A stretch of DNA of 64,000 bases from Costus lasius (taxonomy: Eukaryota > Streptophyta > Magnoliopsida > Zingiberales > Costaceae). The stretch covers positions 45,048,507 to 45,112,506 of the forward strand of contig CM050449.1 of the NCBI GenBank assembly GCA_027563935.2, read 5' to 3'. Positions 36,901 to 48,089 of this stretch are shown here, in pieces (within the stretch, counting starts at the first letter, position 1; every line of letters starts with the position of its first letter). The notes beneath the pieces are model-generated. The model saw nothing but the letters and a program-made list of their open reading frames with translations, was not told the origin of the DNA and ran no database searches. A program made the translations under genes and the position numbers.

Positions 36901-37024
36901 CGAGATCAAAATATGCAAGGTTCATACAGATGACAATCTGGCAGACCCGCTTACCAAGCCTCTGGCGCAGCAGAAGCATGAGAAGCACTGTAATAATATG
37001 GGTTTGAGATTTCTCAACCATTAG
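33911..37024 (+). CDS. D2 pol: protease, integrase, RT, RNase H
   Basis: Continues the gag frame for about 1,037 codons with no further stop until TAG at 37022-37024. Numbering from the gag ATG: protease D287 (WVLDTACG), GAG-pre-integrase H421, integrase D482, D545, E581 (D,D-35-E), RT YVDD at 968-971, then RNase H with TDASFQSD, STTEAEY, CDNTGAIAQAKEP and the complete C-terminus ending GLRFLNH. Order protease-integrase-RT-RNase H is Ty1/copia. All catalytic residues I can check are present. It has no ATG of its own at the start, so expression would need gag readthrough of the preceding TAA. Confidence 0.92.
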   Translation, partial: GDKRGSIASCSGIFVTEVMFSSSSISWVLDTACGVHICSNVQELRRRRQVGQHEVDLRVGNGARVAAVAVGDYFITLPSGIVLELNNCYFVPSITKNIISIPALVRKGFAFECNISKCVLSYDNIVYATGSINNGLFMLDMEHSIQNIDNKKAKYADDSTLLWHSRLGHINEKRIKRLHDHGLLGSFSYVEIDTCKACLMGKMTKSPFPHKGQRASGLLDLIHTDVCGPFSKHARGGYQYFITFTDDFSRYGYVYLMRHKSESFDNFKEFKNEVQNELGRNIKTLRSDRGGEYLSHAFTDYLKECGIISQLTPPGTPQWNGVSERRNRTLLDMVRSMMSQATLPYSFWGFALETAAKVLNRVPSKAVSKTPYELWYGKQPSLTFIRIWGCEAYVKKLASGKLESRSDKCIFVGYPKETKGYYFYDPKENKVFVARTAIFLEKEFLLQEASGREIKLDENLEEGQSSQAQLDEPEPVEQVTEQPEAQISREPRRSGRIRRQPERYDGVYIIDNDEPLTYADAISGPESARWLEAMRAEMDSMSDNQVWDLVDPPPGVIPIGCKWIFKKKIDMDGNVVTYKGRLVAKGFKQIYGIDYDETFSPVAMFKSIQILFAIAAYYDYEIWQMDVKTAFLNGNLDEDVYMTQPEGFTNPSDRHKICKLKKSIYGLKQASRSWNIRFDESVTEFGFIKNEDDPCVYKRFSGSVITFLVLYVDDILIIGNDIPKMHAVKAWLRKCFQMKDLGEAAYVLGVKIYRDRSKRLLGLCQSTYIDKVQERFHLENSKRGYLPVRHGLNLSKSQCSQTQTEKYEMDNTPYASAIGSIMYAMLCTRLDVAYGLSVTSRFQSNPGMAHWIAVKNILKYLRRTKDMFLIYGGQEELSIEGYTDASFQSDQDDFRSQSGYVFSLNGGAVVWKSFKQSTVADSTTEAEYVAASEASKEAVWIRKFLRELGVVPSSADPLVIFCDNTGAIAQAKEPRSHQKSKHIQRRFHLIREIIDRGEIKICKVHTDDNLADPLTKPLAQQKHEKHCNNMGLRFLNH

Positions 37025-37033
37025 ATTAAGTGC

Positions 37034-37044
37034 AAGTGGGAGAT
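37034..37044 (+). promoter_or_regulatory. D2 polypurine tract
   Basis: AAGTGGGAGAT, ending directly at the 3' LTR and 9 bases after the pol stop codon. Confidence 0.87.
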
Positions 37045-38723
37045 TGTTGGGGTATGCCCTTAGGCTAATGTTTGAGGCCTTGGGATTGTAACAGTATCAT
37101 GTAATAAACTCTTCTGTTTATAAAGGCATGGTTGTTATTCAGTTTGTTACCTTATCTGCTGTAATAAGTGTACTTCTGATTAATGTCTCAAAGCTGTTCA
37201 GCTAGGCTGACAGACTTTATGTCCTTAGTCGAGATATCTTGGTGAACATGAGACAGCCTTGATATGATTGAGACTAATATGTGTTCTAATCTTATAGGAT
37301 GCTTCGAGCATGGAATAAGGTGTAGACTCATGGGTACATTGGATGTACTGGACAGACCCTACTAGGATATTCAATTGTTTGTCACGATGTGAATATTCCT
37401 TGATTGCAACAAGTGGCACATTTCCTCTGACTTGAGATCACTTGTGTTTCTAAATGATGATTGTCATTGTTTTGAGGTAGTTCAATATCATTTGAAAGAT
37501 AATGATTATAGACTATCTTGGATGGTGATCTTGAATCAGGTTAGGGCACTGGTGATAGACATAGGATTGCCGTCTCCTTGTTTAAGGAGTGTGATATTCT
37601 ACAGGGGCCCCCCCTTGATGAGATGATTGAGAAAGTGTATGGCCATACCCAGGTGATTGTGTTCATCTGATCTAATCATGCTTATCATATTGGAGCTACA
37701 AGCTTGACACACTTGTCCAATAAGAATATCCAGTGGCAAAGGAAACATGTATGCCTTGTGAGTTAGAGTCACACTTGTGCTGTGGTTTGGGTGAAGTCTT
37801 GGAAGACTCTTTCCTTTCTATCGGGAGACAGTGATGTGTTGCTAGATACCCCTCACTGATCGTGATAACGTGAGTTATCGTTACCGACATTTAAAGGAAA
37901 CCCTTAGGGTCGCACAATTTGATGATATGGCTTACTTAAGTCAGATCGTGTGGACTGAATTGTTTAGGTTCAGTTTAAAGGGGTTTTAAACTCTGATTGT
38001 GAGTGAGATCTGGTCTGATCATGTTTGATTGATTAGGGCATAAGATCGGTAAGCTTCGATCGAGAGATTTGATGCTGGATCGGTGAGATCGGGAGCATCA
38101 TGAGATCAACGGTGATCTTGAACCTTGAGGTTCAATAAGATCGACCATTGCTTGGGCTGATTTGGTCTTGGACCAAAGTCATTTGAACCGGCTCATCTTG
38201 TGAGCGCTTGGTTCAAAGATTCGAATAGGGTGAAGGAGTTACGGTTCACTTCATGTGAACGCATAACCGTTGAGAGTAATGGGTTGCTATTTTTGGATAG
38301 CAACGCCTCCACGTTGATGACAACGTTTACTCTATCGCCTCTCATCACCTTGGACGAAATTTTACTCTCTTCTTGTGTGACAAAGCTCTCGACGAGTGTA
38401 GAGGAAGTTCTTCTTAGCCAAGCCCAAAGGATCTCATCTCCTCCACGCGAAAAGGACCCTTGAAGCTTTGCTAGCACAAAGACGACAAGGAGAAGCCATT
38501 CCTCATCGTGTGTGCGTCGACTAGGGAGAAGATCCCTTTCGGTCTTTGCTTCCAACACACCATCCAACGAATGGCGATGGTATGAATCTTCTTGATATTT
38601 GCAATCGGCTTTTCATAGTTGATCATATATCATGCTAGTGATCCTTAAAACCCTTATTCCGCTGCGATGTTACACATGCGCCCATTAGGGTTTTTCGCTC
38701 CCCCTTGAAGGGGACCCCTTACA
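37045..38723 (+). repeat. D2 3' LTR
   Basis: 1679 bp, TGTTGGGG...CCTTACA, full-length for this family. Short open frames inside recur in other D LTRs. Confidence 0.94.
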
Positions 38724-38728
38724 AGATC

Positions 38729-38876
38729 CAAACACATACTCAGAAGATTTCACCTGATCAGAGAGATCATTGATAGAGGTGATGTCAAGATTAGCAGAGT
38801 AGACACAGAGAACAATCTGGCAGACCCATTGACCAAGGCTTTGGCGCAGCAGAAGCAAGATGGTCACGCTTGAGAT
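38729..38876 (+). pseudogene. A2 RNase H C-terminal tail between D2 and D3
   Basis: This 148-bp island resumes A2 in frame after the duplicated target AGATC: KHILRRFHLIREIIDRG...NNLADPLTKALAQQKQDGHA, then a TGA at 38871-38873. It ends at the D3 target GAGAT (38872-38876). It shows that D2 and D3 inserted separately. Confidence 0.92.
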
Positions 38877-40590
38877 TGAAAAGTCCCCTTAAACCAAGGG
38901 GGCGAAACCCTTATAGGTGGCGCATATAGAACTTTTGCAGCGGAAGCAAGGGTTTCATAGGATCGCAAGTAAGAGCATATGATCAACTTAACATATTGTA
39001 TAGATCTAAAGAGATCATACCATAGCCATTGCGTGGATGGCGACTTGGAATCAAGAGAACAAAGTTGATCTCCTCCAAAAGGCGGACACACAAGAAGAAA
39101 ATGGCTTTCTCCCTTGGCGTGAACCTTGTGCTAGCAAAGCTCTTCAAGGTGTCCTGATCTTGTGAAGGGAATTGAGATCTCTTGGCTTGTCCAAAATCTC
39201 AAAGGCGTGAAGACCACCTTAGACGACAGGAAGAAGATCACGTCGGCGAGAGAGTGAAGAAAAAACTCTTCCACGTTCGAAAACGCTTGGCGTTTTCAAC
39301 CAAGGAAAACGACTTTCTAATTTTAGAAAGCAATAACTCCACTTCAACTCCCACGTTACCATCACTTAATCAAACCATTCGAACTATGCGTTCACCAAAG
39401 TGAACCGGTTCCATTTGGTTTGGTTCTAGTGAATTTGGTTCAATTCAATTTGGTTCAAAGACCAAATCAAGCCAGCCCAAGCCATGGTCTAGATCTCATT
39501 GAACCAATTGGTTCAGGATCTAACCGTTCATCTCATGATGCTCTTGATCTCACCGATCTAGCATCAACTCTCTCGATCGAAGCTTACCGATCTCAAGCCC
39601 TAATCAATCAAACATGATCAGACCAGATCTCACTTACAATCAGAGATTAAATCCCTTTAAACTGAACCAAAACAATTCAGTCCACACGATCTGACTTAAG
39701 TAAGCCATATCATCAAATTGTGCGACCCTAAGGGTTTCCTTTAAATGTCGGTAACGATAACTTACGTTATCACGATCAGTGAGGGGTATCTAGCAACACA
39801 TCACTGTCTCCCGATATAAAGGAAAGAGTCTTCCAAGACTACACCCAAACCACAGCACAAGTGTGAATCCACTTCACAAGGCATACATGTTTCCTTTGCC
39901 ACTTGGATGTTCTTATTGGACAAGCGTGTCAAGCTTGTAACTCCAATATGATGAGCATGATTAGATCAGATGAACATAGTCATCTGGGTATGGCCATACA
40001 CTTTCTCAATCATCTCATCCAGGGGGGCCCCTATAGAACATCACACTCCTATTAAGGAGACGACAATCCTATATCTATCACTAGTGTCCTAACCTGACTC
40101 ATGATCATTATCCAAGATAGTCTATTATCATTATGTTTCAAATGATATTGAACTACCTCAAAACAATGACAATCATCATTTAGAAACACAAGTGATCTCA
40201 AGTCAGAGGACATATGCCACTTGTTGCATACAAGGATTATTCACTTTGTGACAAGCAATTGAATATCCTAGTAGGGTCTGTCCAGTACATCCAATGTACC
40301 TATGAGTCTACATCTTATTCCATGCTCGAAGCATCCTATAAGATTAGAACACATATTAGTCTCAATCATATCAAGGCTGTCTCATGTTCACCAAGATATC
40401 TCAACTAAGGACAATACTGCATGTCAGCCAAGCTGAACAGCATTGAGACATTATTCAGAAGTGTACATATTGCAGCAGATGATGTAACAAACTGAATAAC
40501 AACCATTGCCTTTATAAACATAAGAGTTTATACATGATACTGAAACAATCCCGAGGCCTCAAACATTAACCTTAAGGGCATACCCCAACA
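38877..40590 (-). repeat. D3 3' LTR
   Basis: 1714 bp, plus-strand ends TGAAAAGTCCCC and CATACCCCAACA, followed by the complement of the polypurine tract (40591-40601). Confidence 0.94.
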
Positions 40591-40610
40591 ATCTCCCACT
40601 TGCACTTAAT

Positions 40611-43600
40611 CTAATGGTTGAGAAATCTCAAACCCATATTATTACAGTGCTTCTCATGCTTCTGCTGCACCAGAGGCTTTGTAAGCGGGTCAGCCAGATT
40701 GTCATCTGTATGAACCTTGCAGATTTTGATCTCGCCACGATCAATGATCTCCCGGATCAAGTGAAACCGTCTCTGTATGTGCTTGGACTTCTGGTGCGAC
40801 CGTGGTTACTTTGCTTGTGCTATTGCTCCAGTGTTATCACAGAAGATAACCAATGGATCTGCACTCGAAGGAACAACACCAAGTTCCTGAATGAACTTAC
40901 GAATCCACACTGCCTCCTTAGATGCTTCTGAGGCTGCAACATACTCGGCTTCTGTTGTAGAATCAGCAACAATAGACTGTTTGAAACTTTTCCACACCAC
41001 CGCACCTCCATTCAAGCTAAAAACATAGCCTGATTGCGATCGGAAATCATCCTGGTAAGATTGGAATGAAGCGTCAGTATATCCTTCAATACTGAGTTCT
41101 TCCTGACCACCATACACCAAGAACATATCTTTGGTCCTCCGCAGATATTTTAAAATGTTCTTGACTGCAATCCAGTGCGCCTGACCTGGATTACTTTGGA
41201 ATCGACTGGTCACGCTTAACCCGTAAGCGACGTCTGGGCGAGTACACAACATCGCATACATAATGGACCCAATAACCGAAGCATAAGGCGTATTGTCCAT
41301 TTCATCTTTCTCAGTCTGTGTTTGTTGACACTGACTCTTTGAAAGATTCAGACCATGTCTGACTGGAAGATATCCTCTTTTAGAATTCTCTAAATGAAAT
41401 CTCTCCAGGACTTTATCGATGTAAGTACTCTGGCACAGCCCGAGAAGTCTCTTAGATCTATCTCTGTAGATCTTCACACCTAATACATAGGCTGCTTCTC
41501 CTAGATCTTTCATCTGGAAACATTTTCTTAACCATGCTTTAACCGCATGTAGTTCAGGAATATCGTTTCCAATGATTAAGGTATCATCGACGTAGAGGAC
41601 TAGAAAAGTAATCACGCTCCCACTAAACCTCTTATATACACATGGGTCATCTTCATTCTTGATGAAACCAAATTCACAGATTGATTCATCAAAATGAATA
41701 TTCCAGCTTCTAGATGCTTGTTTAAGTCCATAAATGGACTTTTTTAACTTGCATATTTTATGACGATCTGATGAATTAGTGAAACCTTCAGGTTGTGTCA
41801 TATACACATCCTCATCCAGATTTCCATTAAGAAAAGCGGTCTTCACATCCATCTGCCAGATCTCATAATCGTAATATGCTGCTATCGCAAGAATAATCCG
41901 AATAGACTTGAACATGGCTACAGGAGAGAAAGTTTCATCATAATCTATCTCGTAGATTTGTTTGAAACCTTTCGCAACTAGCCTGCCTTTATAGGTAACC
42001 ACGTTACCATCCATGTCAATCTTCTTCTTGAAGATCCATTTACAGCCTATAGGGATTACTCCCGGAGGCGGATCAACCAAATCCCAGACTTGGTTATCTG
42101 ACATGGAGTCCATCTCGGCGCGCATAGCTTCAAGCCATCTCGCTGATTCCGGTCCACTGACCGCATCCGCATAAGTTAGGGGTTCATCATAATCAATGAT
42201 GTAGACTCCGTCATAGCGATCAGGCTGTCGACGGATCCTTCCCGATCTTTGCGGTTCCCGTGATATCTGAGCCTCAGGTTGCTCAATAACCTGATCTACT
42301 GGCTCAGGCTCATCCAACTGTGCTTGACTACTTTGTCCTTCCTCTGGATCCTCATCCAGCTTTATTTCTCTCCCACTGGCCTCTTGCAGAAGAAACTCCT
42401 TCTCAAGAAAAATGGCCGTCCGAGCAACAAATACTTTGTTCTCTTTGGGATCGTAGAAATAATAACCCTTAGTTTCCTTAGGGTAACCGACAAAGATACA
42501 TTTCTCAGATCTGCTCTCTAGTTTCCCAGAGGCGAGCTTTTTGACATAAGCCTCGCAACCCCAGATCTTAATAAATGTCAAGCTCGGCTGTTTCCCATAC
42601 CATAACTCATATGGAGTCTTTGAAACTGCCTTGGATGACACTCGGTTTAGTACCTTTGCAGCTGTTTCCACTGCAAATCCCCAAAAGGAGTAAGGTAGAG
42701 TAGCCTGACTCATCATTGAACGAACCATATCCAATAAGGTTCTGTTTCTCCTCTCGGACACACCATTCCATTGCGGTGTTCCTGGCGGAGTAAGCTGTGA
42801 GATAATCCCACACTCCTTCAGATAGTCAGTAAACTCTCGACGTAGGTATTCTCCACCTCGATCTGAGCGAAGTGCCTTGATATTTCGGCCTAGCTGATTT
42901 TGCACTTCATTTTTGAACTCTTTGAACTTGTCAAAAGATTCACTTTTATGTCTCATTAGATAGACATATCCATACCTACTGAAATCATCAGTAAAGGTAA
43001 TGAAGTATGAATAGCCACCTCTGGCATGTTTACTAAATGGCCCACACACATCACTGTGTATAAGGTTAAGTAAACCTGAAGCCCTTTGACCTTTGTTAGG
43101 AAAAGGAGCCTTCGTCATTTTACCCATTAAACAAGCTTTGCATGTATCAATCTCCTCATAGGAGAATGATCCCAGCAGTCCATGATCATGCAACCGCTTA
43201 ATGCGTTTCTTGTTAATATGGCCTAAACGACTATGCCATAGCAAGGTGCTGTCATCAGCATACTTGGCTTTCTTATTATCAATATTTTGTATAGAACATT
43301 CCATGTCCAACATGAATAACCCATTGTTAATTGACCCAGTAGCATAAACAATATTATCATTAGAAATAACACACTTTGAAATATTGCATTCAAAGGAAAA
43401 CCCTTTCCTGACAAGAGCAGGAATAGAGATAATATTTTTTTTTATGCTAGGTACAAAATAACAATTGTTCAATTCTAATACAAGTCCAGATGGTAATGAG
43501 ATGTGATATTCTCCTACAGCAACAGCAGCAACCCGTGCTCCGTTTCCAACTCGTAGGTCCACCTCATGCTGTCCCACCTGTCTTCTTCTCTTGAGTTCCT

Positions 43601-44492
43601 GTACATTTGAACAAATGTGAACTCCACATGCAGTGTCCAACACCCATAAAATAGAAGAAGAAAACATGACCTCAGTCACAAATATACCTGAGCCAGAAGC
43701 GATGCTTCCCTTCTTGTCTCCTTGGAGCGCTTTACAGTCCTTTTTCCAGTGACCCAGCTGGCCACAATGGAAACATCTGTATTCCTTCGACCGCTTAACC
43801 TTTTGTTTCAGAGCCTTGTTGTAACTCTTGACAGGGGCTTTGCCCTTCTTCCCCTTCTTCTTATTCCTGGAAGGAACCATCAAGACAGAGGTTGAAGGCT
43901 TTCCCTTTAGAGTCAACTCTGTAGTCAAGAGAATGTTCAGTAACTCTGCCGGGGTACAGTCGATCTTGTTCATATTAAAATTAATAATGAACGGATCGAA
44001 AGAGGCCGGGAGAGACTGAAGAATGATGTCTACAGCAAGCTCCTGATTGACTGTATGTCCCAGTTTCTCTAGAGCCTCTTTGTACCCAATCATCTTGAGT
44101 ACGTGAGCTCCCACTGGACTCCCTTCAGCCAGTTTGCTCTGAAAGAAAAGCTTAGTCAAATTGTAGCGTTCAGTCCTAGCCTGTGCAGCATACAGCATTT
44201 TGAGGTTTGCTATAATCTGTATAGCAGATAGATCCTCATGCTGACGCTGCAGCTCTGGCGTCATAGACGCAAGCATCAGGCAAGCGACATCAATGCTATC
44301 ATTGACATGCTTTTCATAGGCTTCCCGAACCGCCATCGCGGCGTTCGTAGCGGGTTGAGGCGGTATAGCCGTCTCGAGGACATACAGTTTCCTCTCTGCC
44401 TTAAGAACAATCTTAAGGTGTCCGTACCAGTCTGAGAAGTTTGGCCCAGCAAACTTCTCCCTTTCCAGTAGGAATCGCACATTGAAATTCGT
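40611..44492 (-). pseudogene. D3 gag-pol polyprotein, truncated near the end
   Basis: Open without a stop from 44480 down to 40806. It encodes UBN2-type gag, knuckle CFHCGQLGHWKKDC, protease WVLDTACG, integrase with HSDVCGP, LRSDRGGEY and SERRNRT, RT with LYVDD and RNase H up to CDNTGAIAQAK. A TAA at 40806-40808 replaces the Glu codon of AKEPRSH. The remaining 65 codons or so, including the RRFHLIRE and NNLADPLTKPLAQQKH segments, remain readable to the family stop at 40611-40613. The codon matching the D2 start ATG is ACG, so ordinary initiation is also lost; the first open codon noted at 44480 is GTG. Confidence 0.92.
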
Positions 44493-46309
44493 GGTGTTCG
44501 TTGCTGCAGTAATCTACAACAATGCAAGAACAGCAAGGTCAGTATCAATGTTTAGAATCAATCCAGGACTTAAGAAAGATTCTTTTCTCACTATTTTATC
44601 TGGCTGAAAAATCCAGCAAAACAGCCCGAAAGAGTAAAACTCTTTTAGTGAGATGGGATCCAGATTTCATACTTGGTCTCCGCGTCCCACTCAGGCGAGA
44701 TAAGATGCACAGAGAGTCCAAGCACTAATTTCTGGTAGGCAATCCCTGCCAATCGCCAACCCGTGCGATTCCCCTTCATCTGGGCAATCCAGCAGACTGT
44801 GCCAACTGAGTTGGTACAACACAGTCTCTGATCCCACAGATGGCTGCCTCCATATAGCTCACATATGCTCAGTATGTAGCCTACATGGTCAAGCTGACCC
44901 GACCTACTTCCTGGACCACCACGTGCTATGCTGAGCAACGAGAAGCGATAAATCCCTTCTCTGTAACACGCAGGTGTAATCACAAACCGTCTGAAGATAG
45001 ATGGGCGTGCCCACTGAGTGGGTACAACACGGCCCCAACGATAGTCAGAACAGTGAGGTTTCGCGTCAGAAGGCTTACGTGCTTGATATTTTAGCGTTGG
45101 ATTTTAACGGTCTTTTATCTTCTTAACTATCATGCATAACCTATGGCGATAGCAGAAGATTAAATCATGCAGTTCTAATTATATAAGCAATAAGTAGAAA
45201 GCATGCTGATCTTATGTGGTAAAAGCCCATTAACCCTAAGTGAGACCTTAATTTAACTTAAGTCTTCACTTGAGCTCTCCATGGGTCTTTTGCATCTCAT
45301 CTGGCCCAACCGAGGGCCCAAGCGCCCTCTGCAGCTCAGGTGCGCCCACCAGGTAAATGCGCCTGTCCTAGGGTCGAACCCTAGACCTCCCACCTGGTCA
45401 AGCCTCAAGCTGCATGCGCTTCTGCCATGTGTGCTCTGTGCTCTTGTCTGATTAAAATTACAATTTAATCTATCTAGACAAGATTGACACGCAGGTCAAT
45501 TACACAATAAATTAATTAAAATGTGATGCGCAGATCACAAAAATAATAATTTATAATTAATCCAGGCTCGCAGGCCCCAGCACAGCACACATTAAAAGGG
45601 CAACCCACATAAGATGAAATAGACAAACATCATGGTATACAACCAACATGTGATCCATTACAAGAAAATAAAATTTTTTGAAATCCCATTGGAATCAATT
45701 TTATTTTTCTTATTTGCCCTACTACCTTACAACGGTCCATTAATAGGGATCCACTCATCTGACCTAGTCAGATCCACTGCCCTTGCATGCACCAAGTCCT
45801 AACTGACTTGAGTTGACCCAGTGGCCAACAATGCATGCAGATGGGCTGAACGACACTCATGAGTTCTGGCAAGCGGGTGTGACCCCGGGCCTAACTCATG
45901 TGCGTTCACTGGTTGTCTCAACCAGACATCGCTACACGCCTGTCCGCAGTCGACCTATAGCCACCTCGTGCTTGCGCACAGGTGCCATCTGGTCGACCCA
46001 TCTAGGCTGTCAGATAGTCTGATCATACTGGTTGGATCTTGACTAGATGATGACTTCAACCCTATCAACCCGTCTAAGGGTTTATAGCAGGCGCATCTTA
46101 GATCTAATGATGGGCGCGCATGTTAAGTTTTGTACAAAACAACAACATGCGCCAATACATGCGCCAAAGAGTAACATACTTCATACTTGCGCAAATATAA
46201 GAAAAACTTGCATGTAATCCTTTCGCATGATGATAACCCTAGATCTATTCAACTCAAACATGGATCACCAAACATTAAGCAATCATAAGCTTCATACCGA
46301 AACCAAAAA
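44493..46309 (-). other. D3 5' leader
   Basis: Conserved hairpins at 44686-44699, 44812-44824 and 45010-45022, and the B-box-like hairpin at 45366-45387. In the first of these a G-C pair of D2 is replaced by G-U, which keeps the stem. Confidence 0.75.
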
Positions 46310-46321
46310 CCTCTGATACCA
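46310..46321 (-). promoter_or_regulatory. D3 primer-binding site (tRNA-iMet)
   Basis: Minus-strand TGGTATCAGAGG two bases from the 5' LTR. Confidence 0.88.
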
Positions 46322-46323
46322 AT

Positions 46324-48036
46324 TGAAAAGTCCCCTTAAACCAAGGGGGCGAAACCCTTATAGGTGGCGCATATAGAACTTTTGCAGCGGAAGCAAGGGT
46401 TTCATAGGATCGCAAGTAAGAGCATATGATCAACTTAACATATTGTATAGATCTAAAGAGATCATACCATAGCCATTGCGTGGATGGCGACTTGGAATCA
46501 AGAGAACAAAGTTGATCTCCTCCAAAAGGCGCGCACACAAGAAGAAAATGGCTTTCTCCCTTGGCGTGAACCTTGTGCTAGCAAAGCTCTTCAAGGTGTC
46601 CTGATCTTGTGAAGGGAATTGAGATCTCTTGGCTTGTCCAAAATCTCAAAGGCGTGAAGACCACCTTAGACGACAGGAAGAAGATCACGTCGGCGAGAGA
46701 GTGAAGAAAAAACTCTTCCACGTTCGAAAACGCTTGGCGTTTTCAACCAAGGAAAACGACTTTCTAATTTTAGAAAGCAATAACTCCACTTCAACTCCCA
46801 CGTTACCATCACTTAATCAAACCATTCGAACTATGCGTTCACCAAAGTGAACCGGTTCCATTTGGTTTGGTTCTAGTGAATTTGGTTCAATTCAATTTGG
46901 TTCAAAGACCAAATCAAAATAGCCCAAGCCATGGTCTAGATCTCATTGAACCAATTGGTTCAGGATCTAACCGTTCATCTCATGATGCTCTTGATCTCAC
47001 CGATCTAGCATCAACTCTCTCGATCGAAGCTTACCGATCTCAAGACCTAATCAATCAAACATGATCAGACCAGATCTCACTTACAATCAGAGATTAAATC
47101 CCTTTAAACTGAACCAAAACAATTCAGTCCACATGATCTGACTTAAGTAAGCCATATCATCAAATTGTGCGACCCTAAGGGTTTCCTTTAAATGTCGGTA
47201 ACGATAACTTACGTTATCACGATCAGTGAGGGGTATCTAGCAACACATCACTGTCTCCCGATATAAAGGAAAGAGTCTTCCAAGACTACACCCAAACCAC
47301 AGCACAAGTGTGAATCCACTTCACAAGGCATACATGTTTCCTTTGCCACTTGGATGTTCTTATTGGACAAGCGTGTCAAGCTTGTAACTCCAATATGATG
47401 AGCATGATTAGATCAGATGAACATAGTCATCTGGGTATGGCCGTACACTTTCTCAATCATCTCATCCAGGGGGCCCCTATAGAACATCACACTCCTATTA
47501 AGGAGACGGCAATCCTATATCTATCACTAGTGTCCTAACCTGACTCCTGATCATTATCCAAGATAGTCTATAACCATTATGTTTCAAATGATATTGAACT
47601 ACCTCAAAACAATGACAATCATCATTTAGAAACACAAGTGATCTCAAGTCAGAGGACATATGCCACTTGTTGCATACAAGGATTATTCACTTTGTGACAA
47701 GCAATTGAATATCCTAGTAGGGTCTGTCCAGTACATCCAATGTACCTATGAGTCTACATCTTATTCCATGCTCGAAGCATCCTATAAGATTAGAACACAT
47801 ATTAGTTTCAATCATATCAAGGCTGTCTCATGTTCACCAAGATATCTCAACTAAGGACAATACTGCATGTCAGCCAAGCTGAACAGCATTGAGACATTAT
47901 TCAGAAGTGTACATATTGCAGCAGATGATGTAACAAACTGAATAACAACCATTGCCTTTATAAACATAAGAGTTTATACATGATACTGAAACAATCCCGA
48001 GGCCTCAAACATTAGCCTTAAGGGCATACCCCAACA
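46324..48036 (-). repeat. D3 5' LTR
   Basis: 1713 bp, nearly identical to 38877-40590. Differences seen include GGCGGACAC/GGCGCGCAC and CAAGCCCTAA/CAAGACCTAA. Confidence 0.94.
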
Positions 48037-48078
48037 GAGATATGGGGTTGAGATTCCTCAACTTCTAGGTCTTAGTGC

Positions 48079-48089
48079 AAGTGGGAGAT
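48079..48089 (+). promoter_or_regulatory. A2 polypurine tract
   Basis: AAGTGGGAGAT immediately before the A2 3' LTR. The 48042-48078 bases before it are the last A2 untranslated region. Confidence 0.87.

Larger units (their letters stand above)
30134..38723 (+). mobile_element. D2: Ty1/copia element (family D), nearly complete gag-pol
   Basis: 8590 bp. 5' LTR 30134-31320, internal 31321-37044, 3' LTR 37045-38723, TSD agatc (30129-30133, 38724-38728). The 5' LTR is about 490 bp shorter than the 3' LTR because of one internal deletion; outside it the two are almost the same. It is the only D copy here with an ATG at the gag start, but it has one nonsense codon at the gag-protease boundary. Confidence 0.95.
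38877..48036 (-). mobile_element. D3: Ty1/copia element (family D)
   Basis: 9160 bp, read right to left. 3' LTR 38877-40590, internal 40591-46323, 5' LTR 46324-48036, TSD gagat (38872-38876, 48037-48041). LTR lengths are 1714 and 1713 bp with about a dozen differences by eye. The gag-pol frame is open over 1,224 codons. Confidence 0.95.
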
